A stretch of DNA of 64,000 nt from Terrimonas ginsenosidimutans (GTDB lineage: Bacteria; Bacteroidota; Bacteroidia; Chitinophagales; Chitinophagaceae): the NCBI RefSeq assembly GCF_022012415.1, contig NZ_JAKLTR010000001.1, positions 1-64,000 on the forward strand, in the 5' to 3' direction. Under the pieces are notes generated by a model. It searched no databases. It was not told the DNA's origin and saw only the letters and a list, made by a program, of their open reading frames with translations. The position numbers were made by a program, and so were the translations under genes. Positions 52,768 through 61,524 of this stretch are shown here, in pieces. The stretch's first letter is position 1; the number at the start of each line of letters is the position of its first letter.

Positions 52768-53676
52768 ATGAGAAAAATAAACAGCGCACAAATGTTTGCT
52801 CTTCTAATATTTATTGGGGCACATTTTCTATCTTATGTATCAAATGGCCAATTGACTGGCGGTTCAAGCACAAGTGATAATATGAACATAAGCGGCTATT
52901 CATACTTGCTGTATACAATAAAGAAAGGGCGAAATGAAAAAAATTTAGGAAACTGCTTCTTTTATCGAACAGGCAACAAAACTTACATAGTAACATCTGC
53001 CAGCCTTTTAAATGATTGGGACGCAATTAACAATATGGAAGTTGAGGACAAAACGATAGACTCCGCTTATATTTTGGTTCCACTTAAAGGGTCTAAGGAG
53101 TTTGCACGAATTGAAATGAATACAAATTTTACGAAACTAGAACATGACAGAATGAATGTCTTCTATAAAAGACCCAGTTGTTATGTAGCCGAAATCGAAT
53201 TGGCAGATACATTAAATATAAATACTATTGACAAATTAATCACCCAGAACTATCTTAGAACTAACCCTGAAAAAATATCTTTAATGGGGTTTAGCAACAC
53301 CAGTTACGAGAAAAATAAGCCAAAGACGCTAACCAATCTTAGCAAAGTTAAAATTACTGGTAATGTTATCGATACTATAGGAAGCCCCATAGTATGGCAA
53401 CCGGGAAATCATGTTGATAGCAATCATTACGCCATTCACATAGATTCCCAATTTAACAATGTCACAACTAGCGGAAGCCCCGTTTTTTTACGATATGGCA
53501 ATTCCATAGTTTGGGGTGGAATGATCTCTCACGGCGAAGGCAGTGACATACTGTTTGCAATAAAACCAGCCTATATATTAAAAGCAATCGCAACCACTAA
53601 ACATCGACCGTTTTATATAAACAAAAAAACAAAAGTCACCCCAGCAAAAGTTCAGACCTTTAAGCGCCAAAAATGA
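52768..53676 (+). CDS. Trypsin-like paralogue lacking the catalytic histidine
   Basis: 302 residues with a signal-like N-terminus (MFALLIFIGAHFLSYVSNGQ). It follows the same plan as the preceding protease: GNCFFYRTGNKTYIVTSASL at the place of GTGFLVGK...VTNKHM, and NNVTTSGSPVFLRYGNSIVW at the place of GGNSGGPIV. The first has Ala/Ser where the catalytic His should be, while the Ser motif (TSGSP) is kept. The charge-relay Asp is also not clear. It is thus likely a pseudoprotease that regulates or scaffolds the active partner. It ends in a basic tail (KTKVTPAKVQTFKRQK). Confidence 0.7.
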   Translation: MRKINSAQMFALLIFIGAHFLSYVSNGQLTGGSSTSDNMNISGYSYLLYTIKKGRNEKNLGNCFFYRTGNKTYIVTSASLLNDWDAINNMEVEDKTIDSAYILVPLKGSKEFARIEMNTNFTKLEHDRMNVFYKRPSCYVAEIELADTLNINTIDKLITQNYLRTNPEKISLMGFSNTSYEKNKPKTLTNLSKVKITGNVIDTIGSPIVWQPGNHVDSNHYAIHIDSQFNNVTTSGSPVFLRYGNSIVWGGMISHGEGSDILFAIKPAYILKAIATTKHRPFYINKKTKVTPAKVQTFKRQK

Positions 53677-53755
53677 TTACTGATCTTAAACACAATACCA
53701 GTTATGTCTATCCTGTAAAAAACAATCCGTGTTTTCTATCATATCTCTAGCATAA

Positions 53756-54634
53756 TTATGCTCTAAAAGAAATTCCAGCTTTTTTTAAATGCTTTTGAAT
53801 AAGCGAAAGTGACATCCCAGAGAATAGTTGGCCTGGTTGAGTAAACTTTTTCAGCCCCTTTATATGGTCTTGAAGCAATTTTTGGGCATTTGACATAGCG
53901 GCCGATGTAATTCCTCCTGAATTGACCAAATTAATCAACCCGTCTAAAGTCTCTAATGCTGATAATACGGTTAGAGCTTGCTTAGCACGTGCCTCAACCA
54001 ACTTTTTGCGTAACAAAGCGAACACCTCAATCGAAACCTCCGCTTTTCTGTATATGACGGCATTTGTCTTTTTGATTGGATAGACAAGTCCGTCCTTTGT
54101 AAATTCAAGGAACTTAAGAGGATCTTCTAAACATGGATTTATCAATAATCTATATGGTTCTTCTAAATTAATTTTTCGGTTATGAGAACGAATCCGTTTT
54201 CGGTTATCAGAAAGAGGAAACTGGTTTTTTTTGCCTAATGTTGTGACCGCTCCACTAGGAGTAGGCTGTTTGCGGGCTTGGTTACAATGCTTACAAGACA
54301 AAAATAAATTTTCCCATGTAGCTGCCAGCCAATAATAACCAGGTTTCAAAGAAGTTGAATCGTCTAAAGTAACTTCTCCTTTGGGACGAAAATGCTCTAC
54401 ATCGCCATCATCAATTGCCAAGACTAGACTTTCGCAATAGGCACATTTGTCATAACATAGATCTGATACAGCTTTTTTAACCTCCGGAGCCTGATACGCC
54501 TTGTAAGTGAATTTTCCATTCACTCGTTTTGATGTAAAAAACTTTATGGCTAGTGTTGTTTCCGTAATGCCTGACTGTAAAGGATCAGTTAAACTTAAAG
54601 GAATCGGGATGCGGCTTCTATCCAGCTTTCTCAT
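53756..54634 (-). CDS. HNH endonuclease, PtuB-like (Septu-type)
   Basis: 292 residues. The zinc/HNH site is C64/C67 in YDKCAYCESL, H81 in DVEHFRPKG, C114/C117 and N118 in LSCKHCNQARK, matching the HNH proteins of Septu and retron systems. The C-terminal 150 residues are helical. It overlaps the end of the ATPase gene by 4 bases (ATGA), so both are translationally coupled. As second gene it would be the DNA-cutting part. Confidence 0.83.
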   Translation of the reverse strand: MRKLDRSRIPIPLSLTDPLQSGITETTLAIKFFTSKRVNGKFTYKAYQAPEVKKAVSDLCYDKCAYCESLVLAIDDGDVEHFRPKGEVTLDDSTSLKPGYYWLAATWENLFLSCKHCNQARKQPTPSGAVTTLGKKNQFPLSDNRKRIRSHNRKINLEEPYRLLINPCLEDPLKFLEFTKDGLVYPIKKTNAVIYRKAEVSIEVFALLRKKLVEARAKQALTVLSALETLDGLINLVNSGGITSAAMSNAQKLLQDHIKGLKKFTQPGQLFSGMSLSLIQKHLKKAGISFRA

Positions 54635-56868
54635 GCATTAATAATTTTCTGCTGTATTTCTAAAGGTTCGTCCCACCACTTCTGTAAGAGCGCGATTGTT
54701 GTGTCCTTTAAATTAGATTCGGATAAAGTATTTTGATCTGCCTTTTCTTTCGCAAGGATCGTGTCGACCGCCGTAAATGCTAACTCTTCTCGTAAACTAT
54801 GCCCTAGATGATCTTTTCCTCGTAATGCTTCTTTTAACAAATTTAGACGTTTCTTCTGCCTGATCGTTAATCTTCCTTGACGAGCTAGCAATTGATAATA
54901 TTCATCGAAATCTTTTTCTAGTTTTTCATCAATTGTGCTATTTAAACCAAAAAATCTCGACGTTAACAATTGATCTGCCCTAAACTCATCTGGATTTGGC
55001 AAATCCCCAATAGCATAGATTTGACCTTGATCGTTCTTTTTAAAAACGGCTATCTCTCCTGCTGTCAATCCTTTCAAACAAAGAGGATCGTGCGTGGTCA
55101 CGATGAATTGTAGTCGCGGGAATGCCGTTCTAAGGGAGTTGACAATACGCATCTTCCAACGAGGGTGCAGATGTGTGCCAATTTCGTCAATAATAACAAT
55201 ACCCTCGACAACTTCCATAGTTGAATTTCCTGTCATTAATGCCTGCATCATATCACAAGCTAAAGCGATAACGGATTTGTATCCATCGCTCAATGTGTCT
55301 AGCTTATCTGGGTGCTTTCGTTGATCAGAGTAATGAATTAAGACATCATTTTGATGAACGGAGATTGTTAAGTCAGGGTCTTCGATTTCCTTTGCTAATA
55401 GAGACTTCAAAGCGCGACAAGCAAAGTCAAACTGCTCTTTATTTTTTTCATATAAAGAAAGTAGCCAATTGTCGGCGAATAGGGCTGTGGCAGGATTGAA
55501 CATATTACGAGCCCTCACTTGCCCTTTTGTATATTCCGGCTTTATATTTTTAGTAGGGAAAAGTCGAGTTGCTCCATAAGCCAGCAAAAATGTTGGAGGT
55601 TTACGTTCGTTACATTGAATAAGTGACCTAGTAAAATGCAACTCTACTGTGATTTGATCCTCTTGTTGGATACGAACAAATCCGCTGTCGGCGCCATTCC
55701 GAAGTACTTCCGTCGGCTTTACTTTCATTTTTCGCAGGTATTCTTCGCCCATTAATGTGAGTGTCAGTGCTTGTAAAAACGAACTCTTTCCCACGCCATT
55801 CTCTCCTAAAAGCATTAGCCAAGGCTCTCTCCGCCCCCCTCCCTTCGGAAACTGTAACGTTAACCTCTCAATGCATTTGAAGTTTTCAATTTCAATAGAT
55901 TTTATTGAAAACCGGTTTAGAAATGACGTTGCTATGGAGATGTCTGTTATCTTTTTATTTGTTACGAGCTGGCTGACTGGTTGTTTCCTAGATATAATTC
56001 CGGTCTTACGCATAAATTGATTTAAAATGCCCCCCCCATCAATAGTCTGAAGCATTTCTGCCAATTTAGAATTCTTCCTTAAGTATTCTTGTAAATAAAA
56101 TTTCTGAATGCCTAAGAAAGGAAGAGTTGATTTGACTTTAATAACCTCACTGATTCTGATAAGTAGTTCTTCGACTAGGGCGGACATATGCAACCGGGTC
56201 GTGTCAGTTTTAGACGACGAAAGCATGCCTTTTTCTAAGCCTCTTATAAGATTTATGAATTCTTGACAAATGCGTCTACGCTGTTCTACTAACGCTTTTC
56301 GATTTAACTTCAGAATATCAATGGTTACTTCACCTTTATGTGTTAAAGGAATTGCCATTCCGTTTTCTTTGTAACTTAAATGCAAAAAGGGGTCCTCAAA
56401 ACAAGGATCTATTAGCAGATTTTTCTCCGACTTGCGAATTTGAATAAATGTTTGCGTGAGTTTAGCACGCTTTCCCTCAACAGGAAACCAATTGACTTTG
56501 TACCTGCTACAAACTTCACAGCTTAAGTACATGTTCCGCCAATCGAAAGCAAGAGTCCAATAATGATCCAACGAAAATTCATCATTTAATCCTCTGGCGG
56601 AAGATTTTGGTCGAAAATGATCGAAATCTCCGATGTTTATCATGCTGATTTTTGATTCACAGTACGCACATTTCCCATTGAATTCTGCTAATAAATAAGT
56701 TCTTATTTTTTCCAAAACAGATTGAGGTAATGGAATGGAAGGAGGTCTTGTTTGCCGACGGGTATGTTGCGGTTTTTTGTAATAATTTCTTAGCTCAGTT
56801 TTCAATTTGATAATCACCGAAGATGTCATAAATCCAGGTGGTGCAGGCGTTCGCTTTATCTTAATCAT
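54631..56868 (-). CDS. HNH-ATPase fusion, PtuA-like (Septu-type)
   Basis: 745 residues in two parts. Residues 1-300 hold a second HNH-type unit: C67/C70 in GKCAYCESK, H84 in FDHFRPKS, C117/C120 in YLSCEVCSRYK. Residues 315-745 are an SMC/OLD-like ABC ATPase: IESIEIENFKCIERL start, Walker A LLGENGVGKSS (K361), signature LSDGYKSVIAL, Walker B VIIDEIGTHLHP (D561, E562) and the H-switch TTHDP (H593). A lone PtuA would have only the ATPase. Here one HNH is fused to it and another is encoded by the next gene. It should sense phage products and activate cleavage; this is inferred. Confidence 0.85.
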   Translation of the reverse strand: MIKIKRTPAPPGFMTSSVIIKLKTELRNYYKKPQHTRRQTRPPSIPLPQSVLEKIRTYLLAEFNGKCAYCESKISMINIGDFDHFRPKSSARGLNDEFSLDHYWTLAFDWRNMYLSCEVCSRYKVNWFPVEGKRAKLTQTFIQIRKSEKNLLIDPCFEDPFLHLSYKENGMAIPLTHKGEVTIDILKLNRKALVEQRRRICQEFINLIRGLEKGMLSSSKTDTTRLHMSALVEELLIRISEVIKVKSTLPFLGIQKFYLQEYLRKNSKLAEMLQTIDGGGILNQFMRKTGIISRKQPVSQLVTNKKITDISIATSFLNRFSIKSIEIENFKCIERLTLQFPKGGGRREPWLMLLGENGVGKSSFLQALTLTLMGEEYLRKMKVKPTEVLRNGADSGFVRIQQEDQITVELHFTRSLIQCNERKPPTFLLAYGATRLFPTKNIKPEYTKGQVRARNMFNPATALFADNWLLSLYEKNKEQFDFACRALKSLLAKEIEDPDLTISVHQNDVLIHYSDQRKHPDKLDTLSDGYKSVIALACDMMQALMTGNSTMEVVEGIVIIDEIGTHLHPRWKMRIVNSLRTAFPRLQFIVTTHDPLCLKGLTAGEIAVFKKNDQGQIYAIGDLPNPDEFRADQLLTSRFFGLNSTIDEKLEKDFDEYYQLLARQGRLTIRQKKRLNLLKEALRGKDHLGHSLREELAFTAVDTILAKEKADQNTLSESNLKDTTIALLQKWWDEPLEIQQKIINA

Positions 56869-57602
56869 TGTATGTGGCTTTTGACTTTTGGTACACGCCG
56901 TAATTACCTCCTCAATTTTTTGAGATTTTTATCTAACGAACGTGTCTGCTTTCTTAGATGTGTGTCCTGTTTAAAAAGGTGGGATTATATCTAAGGTAAT
57001 AACTGTAAAGGTGTTCAATCAGAGTTTTTTCACCCTATTGATGACGGTGAAAACACCGACCCGGTCCTTTAAATACTCTCGTTTCTTTTCTTCCACCCAA
57101 CCCTTAAAACTGCGCGTGAACCACCTCTACCTCACGAACTAACCCCCTCCAAACCCCAACCACCACCCCCATCCCAACCTCACTCCCCCCACCCTCATCC
57201 ACCTGCAAACCAACATCATCCAACTTCTCCAACCCCAAACCCAATTCCAAAAAAACCAATAATAAAACTCTCTAATCATCACATCCCCAACCAACCACGC
57301 CCCAATTCGAATACCCCACCCAAAACCTCAATCCACCAACACTCCCCTCGATACTCCAATCCGCTCCCCTTAAACCTACGCCTAAACCTTCCTCCCATCT
57401 TCATCAACAACTCATCAAACACTCATCAACTCCTATCCATCACCCGAAAATCAAACCATTCCCCCGCAATTCATCTATCCCACCTTCATCCTCCATTAAA
57501 AAATCTCCAACCACCTTCATCCCGCATTTCACCTCCACTAAAACTTCCCACCCCATCCCTCCCTCCAACATTCTTTCGTAACTTCCCCTAAAGGAAACTC
57601 CA
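56869..57602. other. 734-base non-coding region with a strongly G-depleted tract
   Basis: 57121-57540 has 10 G in 420 bases on the plus strand, and 9 of these are preceded by C. Before it (57027-57053) lies a ttttcacc / ggtgaaaa hairpin. No gene is supported on either strand, although the G-rich minus strand has a 61-codon frame. The tract stops abruptly before the gene at 57603. Confidence 0.7.
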
Positions 57603-58181
57603 ATGGCAATCATCCGCAATCCCATTCTCCCTTACAAGCGTCGTTGCGGGCGGGTAGTCTTCTACCCCTCCCCTGCGGGATTGATCGTCCGCTACCTCAA
57701 CCCTCACACACGCAAACGCATTCTCAAAGATCCCCGCTTCGCGGCCTTCCGCAAATGCTCCAAACTGATGGCGAAAGCTTCGAAGATCGGCTCGGCTGTC
57801 TACAAAGCCCTCCCCGCAGACTTCCGTCAATTCTGGATGTACCGCGCCTTTGTCGGTGAGGCAATGAAGATGCTGAAGGATCAGGCCATGACCGGAGAGC
57901 AGACACTCGAAAGCCTGTTCCGGACCTATGTGGAAGTCTGGTATATCAAAGCGGAAATAAAAGAAGCGGAAAAGAAAGCAAAAGAACAAAGCGCATCAAC
58001 CAAACGCAACAAAACCGTGCAGATCAACATCCGCCGGAAAGAATACGATCACGCACTCACATTAGCCCATATCAAAGTGAATAGGATGCCGGTGAATATC
58101 TTGCGATCCGATCATTATCGACGGTCGCGGAACGTTGATGCAGATCCGCCGGTGAAGTCTTGCATGGAATCGCCGGGTTGA
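57603..58181 (+). CDS. Bacteroidota-type unknown protein, distantly like 61757
   Basis: 192 residues, strongly basic. A central unit DPRFAAFRKCSKLMAKASKI then GSAVYKALPADFRQFWMYRA, with EAMKMLKDQAMTGEQ after it, resembles the unit in the protein at 61757 (F-RSRENCNEFGRASKAGKL). The C-terminus is basic and has a RRSRNVDAD end. No export signal, no known fold. Found as a class of unknown proteins in Bacteroidota as far as I can tell. It follows the G-depleted tract directly. Confidence 0.65.
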   Translation: MAIIRNPILPYKRRCGRVVFYPSPAGLIVRYLNPHTRKRILKDPRFAAFRKCSKLMAKASKIGSAVYKALPADFRQFWMYRAFVGEAMKMLKDQAMTGEQTLESLFRTYVEVWYIKAEIKEAEKKAKEQSASTKRNKTVQINIRRKEYDHALTLAHIKVNRMPVNILRSDHYRRSRNVDADPPVKSCMESPG

Positions 58182-58474
58182 TTTACATACCCGCGGGATC
58201 CACCAATTCCAGTGTCGTTTAGTTAACGATATCCGAGATTAAAACAGGTGATGATTACGACAAATAAAAAAACATCTTTTCGCAAAACCTTCTTCCCGTC
58301 TTACCGGTAAAAAATAAACCGGTAAAGCGGGAAGACGGGAATGGAGTCTGAACACAGTGCTGAACTAAACGACATTGCATTCAATTCATACGAACCTTGC
58401 AAAGGACGTTTACAAAACATCCTCCGGGTATCAACTTACTTCTGTAAAAGCATTGGTGCACACTCCGCATCATT
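58182..58474. other. 293-base intergenic region with a hairpin
   Basis: No gene was seen. It holds a hairpin at 58291-58335: arms 58291-58308 and 58318-58335 pair at 16 of 18 positions around the 9-base loop aaaaaataa. It lies after the gene at 57603 and may be a terminator for one or both convergent genes. Confidence 0.6.
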
Positions 58475-59473
58475 TCACCGTTTCCGATCATTTGTCACAC
58501 CGATCGTCCTCAGCCAACGTTCAACCAGCACCGGCCACTCCGCAATCGGCAACTCATTAAAATCCGGAATATCCATCGCTGTTTTATGCAGTCCAAACGC
58601 ATGTCCGCCTTCGGCGTAAATATGATATTCGGTCGGAACATTAGCTTTCTTCAGCGCGATATAATAACGCAGCGAATGTTGGATCGTATCGACCGGATCA
58701 TTACCGGCTTGCAAAATGAACATGGGTGGTGTTTGTTTGTCAACCGGCAAAGTGCGATTGAGCGCGTACGGTCCGCTTGCATGAAAGCTCATATGCCCGG
58801 GAAAAAACACGATCCCGAAATCAGGGCGGCAACTGATCTGATCGATCGGATCAAGTGGTGCATACGCGCGGCGGCGGTAATTCGTACTGACGTCCGCTAC
58901 CAGGTGACCGCCCGCTGAAAATCCCATCACGCCGATCTTATCCGGATCGATCTTCCATGCAGCAGCATTGGATCGAACAAGCGCCACCGCCCGTTGCGCG
59001 TCTTGCAGCGCGATCGGCTTTACCGGATCTTTCTCGCAACCGCAGGCGGCATCGCGATGCGGCCCCGAAGCAGGAACCCTGTATTTGAGCAGTACGCCGG
59101 TAACACCAATCGAAGCCAGCCATTGGCAGATCTCCCGGCCTTCCAGGTCAATGGCGAGTTTATTGTAACCGCCTCCGGGAAAGACCAGCACTGCCGCACC
59201 GGTATTATTGCTGTCAGGCGCATACACCGTGATCGTTGGTTTCGATACATTCCGGACCATGCCGTCATTATACGTCTCCATACCGGTGACCAATGCCGAG
59301 TCGGGAACAACAGCAGACCAGATCGGCTGTTCGGCAGGTGTCGGTTTCTTAACGATCATGGAATCCGTTACCGATTGAGTTGATAGCTTTTGGGGAGACT
59401 TATCCTGATTGGATTGGCATGCGGCCAAGGTGAAAGTCAGGATAGCAATGCCGTTTCTGAAATAATGGAGCAT
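58475..59473 (-). CDS. Lipoprotein alpha/beta-hydrolase (acetyl-esterase-like)
   Basis: 332 residues. A lipoprotein signal with lipobox LAAC (C19) suggests attachment to the outer membrane or periplasmic face. The hydrolase shows VLVFPGGGYNKLAIDLEG, YRVPASGP, the nucleophile elbow GVMGFSAGGHL (S186) and the end H in AEGGHAFGLHK. This matches the BD-FAE/xylan-acetyl-esterase type of alpha/beta hydrolases that remove acetyl or other acyl groups from polysaccharides. The gene is preceded by a 27-base leader element shared with the gene at 61031. Confidence 0.9.
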   Translation of the reverse strand: MLHYFRNGIAILTFTLAACQSNQDKSPQKLSTQSVTDSMIVKKPTPAEQPIWSAVVPDSALVTGMETYNDGMVRNVSKPTITVYAPDSNNTGAAVLVFPGGGYNKLAIDLEGREICQWLASIGVTGVLLKYRVPASGPHRDAACGCEKDPVKPIALQDAQRAVALVRSNAAAWKIDPDKIGVMGFSAGGHLVADVSTNYRRRAYAPLDPIDQISCRPDFGIVFFPGHMSFHASGPYALNRTLPVDKQTPPMFILQAGNDPVDTIQHSLRYYIALKKANVPTEYHIYAEGGHAFGLHKTAMDIPDFNELPIAEWPVLVERWLRTIGVTNDRKR

Positions 59474-59478
59474 GGGAG

Positions 59479-59505
59479 ATTGATTTCAGGACTAAGGTAG
59501 CGCAA
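59479..59505 (-). promoter_or_regulatory. Shared upstream element, copy 1 (before the esterase gene)
   Basis: On the plus strand attgatttc at 59479-59487 and gactaaggtagcgcaa at 59490-59505. The same two blocks occur at 61055-61081 with the same two-base spacing, only the middle two bases differing. On the minus (gene) strand it contains TACCTTAG, close to the -7 consensus. Confidence 0.65.
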
Positions 59506-59868
59506 TGGCGAGATCTTGTGGCGGCATGTTAGACGAGAGCAACACGGCACCGGAAAGATAGTAACCCCGCCGGATCGATTGCTTTTAACTCGCATTCCTC
59601 TCCATTGAAGCCTGGCAGACCGAAACATTGCTAATCCCGGTATTAAAATAAAAATAACAACTTCATTTTTGCAGTCGCCGTCAAAACAATTCATTTTATT
59701 TGCTTTTTCTTATAAATAGCAATATACCAAACGCAATCGCATGCTAACTGATAGTAAAAATATTTAGCCGTACGGTGGAATGCATACTGGCGCGGTACCG
59801 CTCCAGGATGAATCAAACTTTTGAGTTTGCCACAGCAAAAAAAGTAACGGCTATCAGACACTTTTATA
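59506..59868. other. 363-base divergent intergenic region
   Basis: Upstream of the esterase gene (minus) and the gene at 59869 (plus). No gene or repeat was seen apart from the leader element described. Confidence 0.45.
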
Positions 59869-60477
59869 ATGACAACTACGCTCATCAAATCATTCTGGGA
59901 ATGGTTCGCAAACAATGCGTATCGCTTGAATCTTGAATCAGCATCGGACGCTTTCCTCGCCGAACTGGATGAACAGGTCGTTAACCTTGGTGACTTTGCC
60001 TGGGAAATCGGCCCCGGTTTTCATAAAGAGAACCAGTTCGTCTTATCTCCTCATGGCGATAAAGAGATATTAAAGCAAACGCGCGACGTTATAGAAAAAG
60101 CACCTGTAATGGATAAATGGGAATTCTACCCGGCCAGACAACCATTACAGGGCGATCTCGTATTTATTTTGCATACTGATCACGGAGAAATCAACTTCGA
60201 TGCCACAAATTGGCAATACATCCTCTATCAGTTTCACGATGGCACGTTTGATATCATATTGAAAGCTTCAAACATCGCAGCACTTTCGCCGGCGGACCAG
60301 TCACTCGCCGCCCGCCTGGCGATCGACGGAGCGATTGGAGAAGAAAAACGTATCGGACTTTTTGTCGACATCGAGGTAGTAGAAGCATTCGAAGATGGAG
60401 AGAGGACGCTTGCCCCAACCTTGCCGTTGTTGATGGACCACCTGAAACAACTCTTTAAGAATAAACTCACCAGGTAA
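59869..60477 (+). CDS. Hypothetical protein
   Basis: 202 residues, no signal peptide. Sequence is mixed helical and stranded (SFWEWFANNAYRLNLESASD, GDFAWEIGPGFHKENQFVLS, DLVFILHTDHGEINFD, LFVDIEVVEAFEDGERTLAP). It resembles a class of cytosolic proteins of about 200 residues in Bacteroidota without a set function. The Asp/Glu-rich C-terminal half ends in a helix with LMDHLKQLFKNK. Alone on the plus strand; context gives no clue. Confidence 0.7.
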   Translation: MTTTLIKSFWEWFANNAYRLNLESASDAFLAELDEQVVNLGDFAWEIGPGFHKENQFVLSPHGDKEILKQTRDVIEKAPVMDKWEFYPARQPLQGDLVFILHTDHGEINFDATNWQYILYQFHDGTFDIILKASNIAALSPADQSLAARLAIDGAIGEEKRIGLFVDIEVVEAFEDGERTLAPTLPLLMDHLKQLFKNKLTR

Positions 60478-60553
60478 CCTTACAAACGTGATCGTCTCAC
60501 TTTCAACCCCACTCTTTCCTTACCCTTACTTTTATCGACTGATAAATAGCATC

Positions 60554-61031
60554 TCATATGCCTTCATACTTTTTCCAGTCTTTCGCATTGCATTCAAAAC
60601 TCATCAGCAATAATTTACCATCCATACTCGTGAAAAAGTAATGAACATATCTCTGAAGCGAAGGGTATATCACCTTGATAATGCCCCAATTCCCGTTAGC
60701 TGATTTCTGATAATCTTCAAAAAGCCATTCGATGTCTTTCTTTTTTCATCTGGCTCATGTAAAAGCTCTTGTATTGTCCTACTTCATTAGCGCTAACGCG
60801 CTGCGGCATTTCCATTATTTTGAAGTACGCGTCATCATTATCGGTCAGCACTTCGGATGGTCGCTTGTCCCCGGCATATTTTTCCTGAATCCGTTTAGGA
60901 CTCAATCGCACAAAACCGACGGGCACGGTTATATCGATCCTATCAGCCAGTAAACTGACTTTTTTCGTTGAATCCTGAGTAAATCCAGTTAAATGGCAAT
61001 TAAGCAGTAGTAAGCAAAGGCAAACGTTCAA
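60554..61031 (-). pseudogene. Frameshifted secreted-protein gene
   Basis: Two frames together form one protein. The first starts at a TTG (61031), has a signal peptide (NVCLCLLLLNCHLTGFTQ) and runs through SLLADRIDITVPVGFVRLSP and RVSANEVGQYKSFYMSQMKK to a stop at 60717. The second frame continues from the same point as DIEWLFEDYQK ... NWGIIKVIYPSLQRYVHYFF ... CNAKDWKKYEGI to the stop at 60554. Removing one A from the run of six (60741-60746) joins them. This is either a mutation or a sequencing error in a homopolymer. Family not recognised. Confidence 0.75.
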
Positions 61032-61054
61032 AAGACGTGTCGTTGTTCGTTTTA

Positions 61055-61081
61055 ATTGATTTCCAGACTAAGGTAGCGCAA
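61055..61081 (-). promoter_or_regulatory. Shared upstream element, copy 2 (before the frameshifted gene)
   Basis: Same two blocks as at 59479-59505 (attgatttc, two bases, gactaaggtagcgcaa), 24 bases before the TTG start. Identical blocks before two unrelated genes for exported proteins point to a common regulator or a common repeat end. Confidence 0.65.
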
Positions 61082-61366
61082 CAAAAGAAATCTTTTAGTC
61101 TGTTCTTCACCTTACCCGCGACAAAAAATAAGTGTACCAATATTCTACAATTCCCTTAGAAAACCGGTCGCTAAGTGTACTGGCACTGTACTAAAGTTCT
61201 ACCGGCCACCTACAGTCCAGCCGTCCTCCCTGCGTAGTCGCAGCTATCTCCCTTCGCAAAGGCTTCCATTGCGCATACATACGCAATCAATACTGCATTC
61301 AGGACACATCTTTGGGCCAGTAAGGCCAAATCTCCCGCAGATTTATCATTCTTTATTAAGTGACTA

Positions 61367-61480
61367 ACTCCTGTATGGTATCTGCGTCATCGGATCATTT
61401 CATTTTCCTTGCCAATAATTCCTTTCAAAAAGCAGACTGATAAATCTGCGAGATCTGCGGGAGCCTTACGCACGTCAGGC
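61367..61480. repeat. Family A repeat, diverged copy
   Basis: tgtatggtatctgcgtcatc near 61373 and gataaatctgcgagatctgc then gggagccttacgcac near 61438-61472 carry the family A blocks. Part of the same family as 21880-21986 and 34055-34350. Confidence 0.65.
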
Positions 61481-61524
61481 ACAAACAGTGATCCACCCTA
61501 CAATCGATACGATGACAGGCGGTC

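Noticed and set aside
41288-56868. Attachment sites or an integrase bounding the defence island
   Set aside because: No tRNA, integrase or direct repeat pair at the borders was found by eye, so no integrative element is claimed.
57440-57625. A 61-codon minus-strand frame, and protein-like stretches in other frames, in the G-poor tract
   Set aside because: The strand is almost only G, T and A, so long Gly/Val/Trp-rich frames arise by composition. Stops interrupt all longer frames, and no family similarity was convincing.
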